The notes under the pieces were generated by a model. That model had not been told where the DNA came from and did no database searches. It saw only the letters and a list, made by a program, of their open reading frames with translations. Shown piece by piece: positions 1 through 9,183 of a stretch of DNA of 64,000 nucleotides. Position 1 is the first letter of the stretch. The number at the start of each line of letters is the position of its first letter. Source of the DNA: Palsa-504 sp963756575 (GTDB lineage Bacteria; Actinomycetota; Actinomycetes; Streptosporangiales; Streptosporangiaceae); contig CAVWOM010000019.1 in assembly GCA_963756575.1 (NCBI GenBank), positions 496,001 through 560,000 of the forward strand. Direction: 5' to 3'. Both the position numbers and the translations under genes were made by a program.

Positions 1-734
1 GCCGCGGTCGCCGCGACGCGGCGCAGTGGCCGCAGCGACAACCGCACCAGTACCGTGCCGAGCACGCCGGCCAGCACGAGCACGCACAGGAAGACGATCA
101 GCTCGGCCGCTGCGACCTGTCCCAGCGTGTGTTCCACGGTGCTCAGCGGGAGGCCAGTCACGAGAACGTCGCCGTCGTGCCCCGCCACCGCGGTCACCCG
201 GTAGTCCCCGCCCAGCGACGCCAGCTCGACCGAGTAGGCGTCGCTGGCGCCCGGCGGCTGCCCGTGCGGCGGCGTGTTCGCCGGCAGCGCGTCGAGGGCC
301 TTCTTTTCCGCCGCGGAGAAACGCGGGCACTCCTGGTTGGTCATGCCGTTGACGATGCCGCAGTTGGTGATCTGCCGGTTTTTCATCCGCATGCCCAGCA
401 TGCCCTGCGGCTGCCCGAGGCTGCAGTTGACGTTGTTGGGCGGCGGCCGGCTGCTGCCCGGGTGGTCGTCCGGATCGGGGTTTCCGGCCTGGCCGCCGGG
501 AGCCTGGCCCGCGTTCTCGATGCAGCCGGCGTAGGTACCGCTGGAGCTGCGCACCTGCCCGTCGAGCGCGCTCACCATCGCGCCGCGGATGGTGAGGTAG
601 GTAACCGCGCCGATGACGGCGCAGGCGCCGATGAGCAGCAGCAGGACACCGGTGATGAGCCGCGTGCTGAGGGTGCGGCCTTCCAGCCAGCTGGCCCACC
701 GCCGGCGCCTGGCCGCCGGGTGCGCGCCGGCCAT
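1..734 (-). CDS. Sensor histidine kinase, N-terminal part (cut by window start)
   Basis: About 244 residues are visible; the catalytic part lies outside the window. The protein opens with a basic cytoplasmic stretch, a membrane helix at about residues 25-47, an extracytoplasmic domain of about 155 residues with several Cys and many Pro/Gly/Asn, and a second helix at about 206-228 followed by the start of a HAMP-like linker. That is the architecture of a membrane sensor kinase of an OmpR-type pair. Its ATG overlaps the stop codon of the upstream response regulator (ATGA), so the two are translationally coupled. The ligand is not identifiable. Confidence 0.85.
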   Translation of the reverse strand, partial: MAGAHPAARRRRWASWLEGRTLSTRLITGVLLLLIGACAVIGAVTYLTIRGAMVSALDGQVRSSSGTYAGCIENAGQAPGGQAGNPDPDDHPGSSRPPPNNVNCSLGQPQGMLGMRMKNRQITNCGIVNGMTNQECPRFSAAEKKALDALPANTPPHGQPPGASDAYSVELASLGGDYRVTAVAGHDGDVLVTGLPLSTVEHTLGQVAAAELIVFLCVLVLAGVLGTVLVRLSLRPLRRVAATA

Positions 735-1492
735 CAGCCAGCGGGCTTCAGGACGTAGCCGACGCCGCGGACGGTATGGATGACCGGCACCCGCCCGGAG
801 TCGATCTTCTTGCGCAGGTAGCTGATGTAGAGCTCGACGACGTGAGCCTGGCCGCCGAAGTCGTAGTTCCAGACCCGGTCCAGGATCTGCGCCTTGGACA
901 GGACCCGCCTGGGGTTGCGCATGAGGAACCTGAGCAGCTCGAACTCGGTCGCGGTGAGGTCGATGAGGTCACCGTCGCGGCGGACCTCGCGGGCGTCCTC
1001 GTCCATGGTCAGGTCCCCGACCACCAGCGATCCCTCGGACTGGGCCCGGGTCAGGTTGGCCCGGCGGAGCAGGCCGCGCAGCCGGGCCAGCACCTCTTCC
1101 AGGCTGAACGGCTTGGTCACGTAGTCGTCACCGCCGGCCGTGATGCCCGCCACCCGGTCCTCCACCGCGTCCCGCGCGGTCAGGAACAGCACGCACACCT
1201 GGGGCAGCTCGGCCCGGACCCGGCGCATGACCTCCAGGCCGTTGAAGTCCGGCAGCATGATGTCGAGCACCACGGCGTCGGGCCGGAACTCGCGGGCGGT
1301 CCGCACGGCCTCTGCCCCGCTGCCCGCGGTGATGACATTCCAGCCCTCGTAGCGCAGCACGCTGGCCAGCAGCTCGGCCAGGCTGGGCTCGTCGTCGACG
1401 ACGAGGACGCGGACCGGCGTGCCGTCCGGCCGCTGGAGGCCCGGGCCGCGGCTGCCCGCGGGCTGGGCCGCCGCGGGGACGTGGTTTTCCAT
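734..1492 (-). CDS. OmpR-family response regulator
   Basis: The 252-residue protein has a receiver domain at about residues 27-140 with acidic pocket D33/D34, phospho-acceptor D77 in VVLDIMLPD, switch T105 and K127 in YVTKPF. A C-terminal winged-helix Trans_reg_C domain (about 150-248) ends in HTVRGVGYVL, typical of DNA-binding OmpR/PhoB regulators. The N-terminus has about 26 extra low-complexity residues, so a later start is possible. It is first in a two-gene operon with the sensor kinase downstream. A possible -10 TACACT lies near 1574-1579 on the minus strand. Confidence 0.93.
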   Translation of the reverse strand: MENHVPAAAQPAGSRGPGLQRPDGTPVRVLVVDDEPSLAELLASVLRYEGWNVITAGSGAEAVRTAREFRPDAVVLDIMLPDFNGLEVMRRVRAELPQVCVLFLTARDAVEDRVAGITAGGDDYVTKPFSLEEVLARLRGLLRRANLTRAQSEGSLVVGDLTMDEDAREVRRDGDLIDLTATEFELLRFLMRNPRRVLSKAQILDRVWNYDFGGQAHVVELYISYLRKKIDSGRVPVIHTVRGVGYVLKPAG

Positions 1493-1596
1493 GTTCGCAA
1501 GCCCGCCCGTCTCGATCCTGATCCGTGCCTGGTACGCGCGGGCGAGATTCCCCTCTCGCCGCTCATCTCACGCGAACAGTGTAGGGGTCAGGTCAG

Positions 1597-1621
1597 AAAA
1601 ACCTCAGAATCAGCTCTGAGG
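1597..1621 (-). terminator. Rho-independent terminator after the CYTH gene
   Basis: On the minus strand a perfect 7-bp stem (CCTCAGA/TCTGAGG) with a 6-nt loop is followed directly by TTTTT. It lies 14 nt past the CYTH stop codon. It is the only textbook hairpin plus U-run found in this window. Confidence 0.75.
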
Positions 1622-1634
1622 GTCCGGGAGAGGA

Positions 1635-2264
1635 TCAGCCGGCGTCCAGGACCCGGGCCAGCTTCGACCCGGAGGCCGACGGCCTGGCCCCGGCCTCGCG
1701 CAGCGCCCGGCCGACCGCCTCGAGCAAGGCTGTCGCCTCCGCTCCGGGCGACAGTACCTCGACCTCGATCTCACGCCACCTCATCGCCTCGTTCCCGCCG
1801 CCGAACCGGACGGCGGTCACCAGGTCGTCCGCCACCTCCACCAGGGCATCTCCGGCTGGCCCGGCCAGTGTCACCACGGTCCGTTCGGTATCGAGGATGG
1901 CGACGGGCCGCAGGTGCTCGCCGGCCGTGATCTTCTCGACCCGCGCGGTCAGCCGGGCCGGAGCGGTGCCGGTGTTGCCCTCGTCGAGCGGCGCGTGCAG
2001 CTCCTGCCGGGTGTCCTTGCCCGCCGGCAGCTTGAGGTGCCAGCCCTCGTCGTCGCCGCCGACGCGCCGCCGGAGCGTGACCTTGTGCCGGATCAGGCGC
2101 TGGTCCTCGGTGTCGAAGTAGGTGGCGCTCAGGTAGATCCGCCTGGGCTCGGTGGCCCGGCGGCCGCCGAGCTCGGGCAGGCGGCCCAGCTTCGGCAGGA
2201 CGAAGCCGGCGTCGGCGTCGTATTTCTGCTCGGTTTCCAGGTGGTCGCCCTTGCTGCTCGTCAC
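1635..2264 (-). CDS. CYTH domain protein (triphosphate tunnel enzyme family)
   Basis: The 209-residue protein starts at a GTG preceded by GGGAGG. The N-terminal ETEQKYD corresponds to the ExExK signature of CYTH proteins, and further basic and acidic strands (TLRRRVGG, WHLKLP, IEVEV) fit the eight-stranded tunnel fold that binds triphosphates through metal ions. Members are inorganic triphosphatases, thiamine triphosphatases or class IV adenylyl cyclases. Actinobacterial homologues often carry a C-terminal CHAD domain, which is absent here. It follows the methyltransferase gene by 10 nt and is probably co-transcribed with it. The substrate is unknown. Confidence 0.85.
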   Translation of the reverse strand: MTSSKGDHLETEQKYDADAGFVLPKLGRLPELGGRRATEPRRIYLSATYFDTEDQRLIRHKVTLRRRVGGDDEGWHLKLPAGKDTRQELHAPLDEGNTGTAPARLTARVEKITAGEHLRPVAILDTERTVVTLAGPAGDALVEVADDLVTAVRFGGGNEAMRWREIEVEVLSPGAEATALLEAVGRALREAGARPSASGSKLARVLDAG

Positions 2265-2274
2265 GCCTCCCAGG

Positions 2275-3548
2275 CTACGACGGCAAGACCGCGAAGCGGG
2301 TGGCGGGCCGCTCGATGAGCATCGCGCCGTCAGGGATGCCGTCCGGGCCGGCCAGGCCGGCGAGGACCGCGGGTAGGCCGCCACCCGCAGTTGCGCCGCG
2401 CCCGGCTGCCCGGCCTGGTCCCAGGCCTGCACGTGCGCGGCGAGTTCGGCGCCGAGCGCGGCGCCGTCCGGGCCGTACCCGGCTACTTCCAGGGCGGCGT
2501 GGCCGGTCCAGCGGCCCTCGGCGGGGGGCGGCTGCTCCAGGAGCAGCAGCGCGATACCGCCGGAGCCGGCGATCGCGGTTGTGCTGGCGATGGCGGGCCA
2601 GCGGAACGGCGCCCGGGCCAGCCGGACCGGGGCACCGTCGGCCGGGCGCTCCTCGGCCACCGTGCACGACCGCCGGTCATGGATCCCGAGCCACAGGCCG
2701 AACCCCCACAGCTGCAGCGAGCTGGCGGTTACCCCGGTGACGGCCTCGGCCGCGGGCCCGTCGAGGGCGGCGGTCAGCGCGGCGCCGTCGGGCTCGGCCC
2801 CGCCGGCCAGCGTGGGCCCGTCGGGGAGCATCAGCGAGAGCCCCGGCTGGAGCATCACGGTGCGTTCCGGGCCGGCCAGCGCCCCGCGGATCCGCATGAA
2901 CCCGCACGGCACGACCGACCGGCTCACCCAGTGGCCGCCCGATCCTGAACGCTCGAACGCCACCGCCACCTGCGACCCGCGGATGCCGAGCGGGACCACG
3001 ATCCTGGCGCCGGGGCCGGCCTGGTCCAGCCAGGCCGGAGCCAGGTCGCTGACCCCGACGGTGGCGATGACCCGGTCGTAAGGCGCGCCGGGCGGGTAGC
3101 CGCCGGCGCCGTCCGCGGCGACCACGGTCACGTCCGGGTACCCGGCGGCGGCCAGGTGCCCGCGGGCCTGGCCGGCCAGGTCGTCGTCGATGTCCACGCT
3201 GACCACGGCGCCCGCCGGCCCGGTGATGTGGCTCATCAGCGCGGCGTTGTAGCCGGTGCCCGCGCCGATCTCGAGGACCCGCTGGCCGGGCGCCAGGCCC
3301 AGCTGGGACAGCATGATGGCCATGATGGCGGGCTGGGAGGAGGAGCTGATGGGCTGGCCCGCGGCGTCCCGCTTGGTCACGATGGCGTCGTCGAGGTAAG
3401 CGTCCGGCGGCGGCAGGTGCGGCAGGAACAGGTGACGCGGCACGTCGCGCAGCGCCGCGATGATGCGCTCGTCGCGGATCCCGCTGGTCTTGCGGACCTC
3501 GGCGACGAGGCGCTCCCGCAGGTCGTCGAGCGACGAGGGGTCGGTCAC
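2275..3548 (-). CDS. PCMT-like SAM-dependent methyltransferase (single-base frameshift)
   Basis: The N-terminal half matches the protein-L-isoaspartate O-methyltransferase family. It has a SSSSQPAIMAIMLSQL segment like the PCMT substrate loop and the SAM-binding motif VLEIGAGTGYNAAL. A C-terminal extension of about 200 residues is usual in actinobacterial relatives. The reading frame breaks at about 2345-2375: the expected end (DGIPDGAMLIERPATRFAVLP, stop TAG at 2275-2277) lies in another frame, and 1274 nt is not a multiple of three. In the unshifted frame translation would run on into the CYTH gene and create a false fusion. GTG start 3548 overlaps the GT87 stop (GTGA). Confidence 0.8.
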
Positions 3549-4930
3549 CGGCCGGGCTCCGCCGGGCGGCCGCGGGCCAGGGCGCGGGCGGCCGCCACGG
3601 CCAGGGCCGCCAGGCAGGCCAGCCCGGCCAGGACGGCGCTGTTCCCGGCCAGCAGCTGCAGGCCGTGCCAGTGGAACTCGTGGTACCAGGGCTTGCTGCC
3701 GGTCGCGAAGTAGGTGCCCGGCGCGTACCAGCCCAGGCCCGCCGGCGTCAGGCCGGACTGGGACAGGTTCCACAGCTGCGGCCAGGAGGCGAACACGAGG
3801 AAGAGGCCGGCCCCGGCCCCCCACCACGCGATCCGCGCCGCGCGGTGCCGCGCGACGGCACCGAGGTGAGCCAGCAGCGCGAGCCCGGGGACCACCCAGA
3901 CCCAGTGATGGTCCCAGCTCAGCGGCGACACCAGCAGCCCGGTCAGCGCGCAGGCCAGCATGGCGGGCACCGGCTGCCGGGCCCGGTACAGCAGCGCCGC
4001 GGTGACCAGCCCGGTCACCGCGATCAGGACGGCGGCCGCGAGCCACGGCAGCGTGCCCGAGGAGACGCTGCCGGCCAGCCGGGCCAGCACGCCGCGCAGC
4101 GACTGGTTGCCCCGGGTGCCCAGGAACACGATCCGGTTGGCCTTCAGGAACAGCCCGTGCGCCCAGTAGGTGCTCGAGTCGTGCGGCAGGACCGCGTAGC
4201 CGAGCGCCGCCGTGGCCGCGAACACCCCGCTGGCCACGGCGGCCTGCCGGTACCGGCGGATGAGCAGCAGGTACGGGATGAAGATCAGCGGGGTCAGCTT
4301 GACGCCCGCCGCGATGCCGATGCCGACGCCGTGCCACCAGCGGGTCCGGCCGCCGGGGACCAGCGCCCCGCCGGTGGTCAGGTCAGCCACCACGAGCAGC
4401 ATGAGCAGCACGTTGACCTGGCCGAGGCTGAGGGTCTGCTGGACGGGCTCGGTGGCCAGCCCGAGCGCGGTGATGCCGAGCGCCGCGCCCAGCCGGACGG
4501 CCCGGCGGTCCCGGTAGCCGAGCGCGCCGAACACCAGCCATACGGTCAGCCCCAGGGCGGCCATGCTGGCCAGCGTCATGACCCAGCGCATGGCCGTCCA
4601 CGACAGCACCGAGGCGACCGAGAACAGCACCGCGGCGAACGGCGGGTAGGTGAACTGGACGCCGTGCTGGCCGGTCCAGTCGTACAGCGGCGAGGCGCGG
4701 TGCGGGTCGTAGGCGGGGGCGACGTGCCGCACGATCAGGCCGCCGTCGCGGTACACCACCAGGTCGCGCATGGCGGCCATATAGGAAAGGTGCGTGACCA
4801 GGTCGGCGACGTAGGCGGCCAGGACCGCCGCGAGCAGGACCGTCCCGGCAGGCAGCAGCCACCGCGGCCCACGCGGGGTGGGCACGGTGGCTGCTGGGAC
4901 CTCAGTGGCCGCGGCTGGCTCTGCCCGCAT
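3545..4930 (-). CDS. GT87-family polyprenol-phosphate mannosyltransferase-like membrane protein
   Basis: The 461-residue protein has roughly ten hydrophobic helices, starting at about 25-47. The first periplasmic loop contains MRDLVVYRDGG and later AYDPHRASPLYDW and FTYPPFAAV. This acidic loop after helix 1 and the YPPF segment are typical of GT87 (DUF2029) enzymes such as mycobacterial PimE, which move mannose from polyprenyl phosphate to an acceptor outside the membrane. The acceptor here is unknown. It heads a minus-strand operon with the methyltransferase and CYTH genes. Confidence 0.82.
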   Translation of the reverse strand: MRAEPAAATEVPAATVPTPRGPRWLLPAGTVLLAAVLAAYVADLVTHLSYMAAMRDLVVYRDGGLIVRHVAPAYDPHRASPLYDWTGQHGVQFTYPPFAAVLFSVASVLSWTAMRWVMTLASMAALGLTVWLVFGALGYRDRRAVRLGAALGITALGLATEPVQQTLSLGQVNVLLMLLVVADLTTGGALVPGGRTRWWHGVGIGIAAGVKLTPLIFIPYLLLIRRYRQAAVASGVFAATAALGYAVLPHDSSTYWAHGLFLKANRIVFLGTRGNQSLRGVLARLAGSVSSGTLPWLAAAVLIAVTGLVTAALLYRARQPVPAMLACALTGLLVSPLSWDHHWVWVVPGLALLAHLGAVARHRAARIAWWGAGAGLFLVFASWPQLWNLSQSGLTPAGLGWYAPGTYFATGSKPWYHEFHWHGLQLLAGNSAVLAGLACLAALAVAAARALARGRPAEPGR

Positions 4931-4998
4931 AACGCCCCTTCACCGGCTGGCACGGATATGTCGTGCCGATGATAGTGGCAAGCGAGCTGGCCGGGACC

Positions 4999-5739
4999 TT
5001 ACTGGATCGTTCCGGTCCCGACGGTCCCGGTGGTGTCCTGGGCCGGGACATCCTCGGTCCGGCTCCGCCGGCCGAGCCAGCCGCGCTTGGCCGGCTCGGC
5101 TTCGGTCCGGGTCGCCACGGGCTCCATCCGGGTCCGGGCCGGGAGCGGCCCGGTGCCGGCCGGAACCCGCTCCACCGGAACGGTGTCGGCCGGGGCGGTA
5201 CGGGCCACGGGCACCCGCTCCGCCGGGACGGTGGTCTCCGGGACCTCGTCGGCCTCGTCGACCGGGCGGATCCCGGACGCCACGGACGCGATCCGGCCGA
5301 GCGCCGCGCCCGCCACGAAGACGATGACCACGCCGAGCGCGGTGAAGAAGCCGAGCTGCTCCATGATCCGCATGTACTGCGTGCCGCTGGCCGGCGAGCC
5401 GCCCATGGCCACGTGGTTGTTCCACAGCGGGCTCAGGCTCTGCCCGAGGACGAACCAGGCGCCGGCCGCGACGGCCAGCAGGGCGCCGAACAGCGCGGTG
5501 TGCCGGCCCTTGGCGGCCATGAGGAAGACGCCGCCGAGGAAGACGGCGGCACCGGGCAGCAGTTCCAGCCACAGGCGGCCGGTGTTATAGGTCCAGGCCT
5601 TGTCCGGTGTGTAGGCGAAGTCGAAATACGGTCCGACGAAGGGGATGAGCGCGCCCCATAGACCGAGCAAGATCAGCAGGAATCCGCTGAAGGCTCCTCT
5701 GCTACGCCGCATTTGCAGCATCCCAGCCATGCCTATCAC
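4999..5739 (-). CDS. Integral membrane protein with Pro/Val/Thr-rich tail, function unknown
   Basis: The protein has up to 246 residues. Four predicted membrane helices (about residues 15-38, 62-80, 84-101 and 128-150) are followed by a cytosolic tail of about 90 residues made of repeated TVPAERVPVA-like segments and ending in a basic patch. No enzyme motif is visible. The GTG at 5739 lies very close to the ribosome-binding GGGAAG, so the in-frame ATG at 5730 is an equally good start. It is divergent from selA. Confidence 0.65.
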   Translation of the reverse strand: MIGMAGMLQMRRSRGAFSGFLLILLGLWGALIPFVGPYFDFAYTPDKAWTYNTGRLWLELLPGAAVFLGGVFLMAAKGRHTALFGALLAVAAGAWFVLGQSLSPLWNNHVAMGGSPASGTQYMRIMEQLGFFTALGVVIVFVAGAALGRIASVASGIRPVDEADEVPETTVPAERVPVARTAPADTVPVERVPAGTGPLPARTRMEPVATRTEAEPAKRGWLGRRSRTEDVPAQDTTGTVGTGTIQ

Positions 5740-5829
5740 TTCCCGTGTGAGTAGCGATTTATTGTTGTGCGAGCCTTAACTGCCCGCCCTCTACCCGGAG
5801 AAGGACGCTGTATTCCGATGCGGCCCGGG

Positions 5830-5835
5830 TATCGT
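5830..5835 (+). promoter_or_regulatory. -10 box (TATCGT) of leaderless selA
   Basis: TATCGT lies 7 nt before the selA GTG, which puts the transcription start at the start codon. There is no ribosome-binding site and no convincing -35 box. Confidence 0.5.
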
Positions 5836-5842
5836 TCGCGAC

Positions 5843-7189
5843 GTGGATAGCAGGCGCCAAGTCCCGCGCACGGACCTGCTGCTGTCCGACCCTCGCCTCG
5901 CGGACGCCGAGCGCAGGCTGGGCCGGGCCCTGGTCAAGGCGGCCGTAGGCCGGGCCCAGCAGCAAGCCAGGGACGGCCGGATCGCCCCCGGAGAGGTCGC
6001 CGATGCCGCCGTCGCCGGGCTGCCCGCCCGGGCCGCCGGGCTGACCCCGGTGATCAACGCGACCGGCGTGCTGGTCCACACCAACCTGGGCCGGGCGCCG
6101 CTGTCGGCCGCGGCGGCGGACGCCCTGGTCGCGGCGGCAGGCTCCTGCGACGTGGAGTTCGACCTGGCTTCGGGGACGCGGGCACGGCGCGGCGCGGGCG
6201 CGCTCGGCGCCCTGGCCAGGTCCGTCCCGGCCGCCGGGGCGGTGGCCGTCGTCAACAACAACGCGGCCGCCCTGGTCCTGGCGGCCACTGCGCTGAGCGG
6301 CGCGGACGCCGACGAGATCGTGATCAGCCGGGGCGAGCTGATCGAGATCGGCGACCGCTTCCGGCTGCCCGACCTGCTCGTCTCGACCGGCGCCCGGCTC
6401 CGCGAGGTGGGCACCACCAACCGGACGGCGCTCGGGGACTACGCCGGCGCAGTCGGCCCGCGGACCGCGTTCGTCCTCAAGGTGCACCCGTCCAACTTCC
6501 GCATCGAGGGCTTCACGGCCGCCGTGGCGGTCCGCGACCTGGCCGGGCTGGGACCTCCGGTCGTGTTCGATATCGGGTCCGGGCTGCTCGCGCCGCATCC
6601 GCTGCTGCCGGACGAGCCGAGCGCCGCGACCGCGCTGCGGGACGGCGCCGCCCTGGTCACCGCGAGCGGCGACAAGCTGCTCGGCGGCCCGCAGGCCGGG
6701 CTGCTGCTCGGCCGGGAGGACCTGGTGCGCAGGCTGACCCGGCATCCGCTGGCCCGGGCCCTGCGGGTGGACAAGCTGACCCTCGCCGCCCTCGAGGCGA
6801 CCCTCACCGGGCCGGTCCCGCCGGTCGCCGCCGCGCTGGCCGCCGACCCCGCTTCTGTCCGCCAGCGGGCCGAACGAGTCGTGGCGCGCCTGGCCGCTCT
6901 TGACCTCGACGCCCGCGTGACAGCGGCCAAGGCCGTCGTGGGCGGCGGCGGCGCACCCGGGGTGGAGCTGGAAAGCTACGCGGTGAGCCTGCCCGAGTCC
7001 CTCGCGGTGCCGCTGCGCACCGGCGAGCCCGCCGTGGCCGGCCGCCTCGAAGCCGGCCGCCTCCTGCTCGACCTGCGCTCGGTCGCTCCGGAGCAGGACG
7101 AAGCCCTGGCCGATGCGATCCTGGCCGCCGCTGCCCGGGAACGCGAACGTCCCGCTCCGCCGGGCCCTGCCCCCCGGGACCCCCGGTGA
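5843..7189 (+). CDS. selA: L-seryl-tRNA(Sec) selenium transferase
   Basis: SelA converts Ser-tRNA(Sec) to Sec-tRNA(Sec) with selenophosphate, using PLP. The 448-residue length is normal for the family. It shows INATGVLVHTNLGRAPLS, SRGELIEIG, REVGTTNRT, KVHPSNFRIEGFT and VFDIGSGLL, with the PLP lysine K278 in SGDKLLGGPQAG. The GTG start has a TANNNT -10 box 7 nt upstream and no SD, so the mRNA is probably leaderless. selB follows after 52 nt and selC lies 6.7 kb downstream. selD is not in the window. Confidence 0.96.
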   Translation: MDSRRQVPRTDLLLSDPRLADAERRLGRALVKAAVGRAQQQARDGRIAPGEVADAAVAGLPARAAGLTPVINATGVLVHTNLGRAPLSAAAADALVAAAGSCDVEFDLASGTRARRGAGALGALARSVPAAGAVAVVNNNAAALVLAATALSGADADEIVISRGELIEIGDRFRLPDLLVSTGARLREVGTTNRTALGDYAGAVGPRTAFVLKVHPSNFRIEGFTAAVAVRDLAGLGPPVVFDIGSGLLAPHPLLPDEPSAATALRDGAALVTASGDKLLGGPQAGLLLGREDLVRRLTRHPLARALRVDKLTLAALEATLTGPVPPVAAALAADPASVRQRAERVVARLAALDLDARVTAAKAVVGGGGAPGVELESYAVSLPESLAVPLRTGEPAVAGRLEAGRLLLDLRSVAPEQDEALADAILAAAARERERPAPPGPAPRDPR

Positions 7190-7241
7190 CCCTCTTCCCG
7201 CCGTCCCCCCTCCCCGGGCCCTCGCCCCTTGGCGGGCTCGC

Positions 7242-9183
7242 GTGCAGGTGATCGCGACCGCGGGGCATGTCGATCACGGGAAGTCGGCGCTGGTGCACGC
7301 GCTGACCGGGATGGAGCCGGACCGGTGGGCCGAGGAGCGGCGCCGCGGCCTGACCATCGACCTGGGCTTCGCCTGGACGACGCTGCCCGGCGGGGCGCGG
7401 GTGGCGTTCGTGGACGTGCCCGGCCACGAGCGCTTCGTGCCGAACATGCTGGCCGGCGTCGGCCCGGTGCCCGCCGTGCTGTTCGTGGTGGCGGCCGACG
7501 GCGGCTGGATGCCGCAGTCGGCCGAGCATCTGGCCGCCGTCGACGCGGTCGGCATCAGGCACGGCCTGCTCGCGGTTACCCGCTGCGACCTGGCCGATCC
7601 TGGGCCGGCCACGCGGCAGGCACTGGAGCGCCTGAGCCGGACCAGCCTGGGCGCGGTGCCCGCGGTGGCGGTGAGCGCGGTCACCGGCGCCGGCCTGCCC
7701 GAGCTGCGCGACGCCCTGGCCCGGCTGGTCGCGGCCCTGCCCGTCCCCGATCCCGCCGCCCCGGTCCGGCTCTGGGTGGACCGGTCGTTCAGCATCCGGG
7801 GCGCGGGCACCGTCGTCACCGGCACGCTGCCCGCCGGGACGCTCACGGCCGGGCAGGAACTGGTGCTCACGCCGTCGCTGCGGCCCGCCCGGATCAGGGG
7901 CCTGGAGTCCATGAACGAGCCGGTCACCTCGGCCGCCGGGGTCGCGCGGGTCGCGGTCAACCTGCGCGGCGTCCCGGCCGGCGTCCCGGCCCGCGGCATG
8001 GCGCTGATCGAGGCCGGGCACTGGACCCTGACCAAGCTGGTGGACGTCCGGCTGACGCCGCGCGACGCGCACGCGTCTCCGGGGCCGGAGGGGACGGGGC
8101 CGGAAGGGACGGGGCCGGAGGGGGCGGAGGGGACGGGGCCGGAGCTGGCGCTGCCGCCCGAACTGGCCCTGCACATCGGCTCGGCCCGCACGCAGGCCCG
8201 GATCCGGCCCCTCGGCCCTCTCGGGGATCGCCCGGCTGACCTTGCGCGACGCGCTCCCGCTGCACGTCGGCGACCGGGTGCTGCTCCGCGATCCGGGCAG
8301 CGCGGGCGTGACGATCGTCGGGGCGACGGTGCTCGACGTGGCACCGCCGGCCCTCACCAGGCGCGGCGCGGCCGCCGCGGCCGGACGCGACCTCGCGGCC
8401 TGGCCCGATCCTCCGTCGGCGGGTGACCTGCTCCGCCGGCATGGCTTCCTGCGGGCCTCCGCGCTGGCGGCGATGGGCGTCCGGGACGATTCCCGGTCCT
8501 CGGTCAGCGCGGGGGACTGGCTCGCGGATCCGGACCGCTGGGCCGCGCTGCGCCGCCAGCTCGCCGACGCGGTCGCCGCCCACGCCAAGCGTGATCCGCT
8601 CGCCGCGGGCATGCCGGTCGAGGCCGCCCGGGCCGCGCTCGGCCTGCCCGACCGGGCGCTGGCCGAGGCGCTGGCCCGGGATCAGCTCCAGGTCAGGGAC
8701 GGCCGGCTGCGTCCCGTCGAGCCGCCGGGGGCCGGGCCGGCCGCACCGTCCCTGCCGCCCCGGGTCACCGTGGCGGTGCGGGCCGTCCTGGCGGATCTCG
8801 CGGCGGCGCCGTTCCTGGCCCCGGACGCGACCCGGCTGCGGGAACTGGGACTCGACCACAAGGCCATCGCGGCCGCGGCCCGGGCCGGCCTGCTGCTGCG
8901 CGTGGCCGAGCAGATCGTGCTGGCGCCGGGCGCCGCCGCGACGGCCGCCGGGGTCCTCGCCCGGCTGCCGCAGCCGTTCACCACCGCCGAGGCCAGGCAG
9001 GCGCTCGGCACCACCCGCCGGGTCGCGATCCCGCTGCTCGAGTACCTGGACCGGGCCGGCCTCACCCAGCGCCTGCCCGACGACCGCCGCCGCGTCCGGT
9101 TAACCCGCGCTTACTCCCTGGTCCAGCCGCGGGCGGTGCGGGTCAGCTCGCGGAACCCGACGGCGGACACGAAGGCGCGGTAG
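7242..9183 (+). CDS. selB: Selenocysteine-specific elongation factor SelB (single-base frameshift)
   Basis: SelB brings Sec-tRNA to UGA codons marked by a SECIS element. The GTP-binding domain is clear: GHVDHGKS (G1), RRGLTIDLGFAW (switch), DVPGHERF (G3), TRCD (G4) and SAVTG (G5), followed by beta-barrel domains and C-terminal winged helices. The frame shifts by one base at about 8215-8222: the first half (7242 to about 8220) continues correctly as GIARLTLRDALPLHVGD in the next frame. Just before the shift is an inserted Gly/Pro/Glu repeat (PEGTG units, 8083-8140). The 3' end overlaps the convergent GNAT gene by about 70 nt, so the true stop may be earlier. The start at 7242 gives MQVIATAGHVDHGKS. 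Confidence 0.9.

Noticed and set aside
1602..1621. Response-regulator binding palindrome near its own promoter
   Set aside because: The inverted repeat is followed by a U-run on the minus strand right after the CYTH stop, which is better explained as a terminator.
1635..4337. An apparent methyltransferase-CYTH fusion of 900 residues
   Set aside because: The CYTH gene has its own GTG with a GGGAGG site, and the methyltransferase's proper C-terminus and stop lie in another frame just before it; the fusion results from a one-base shift.
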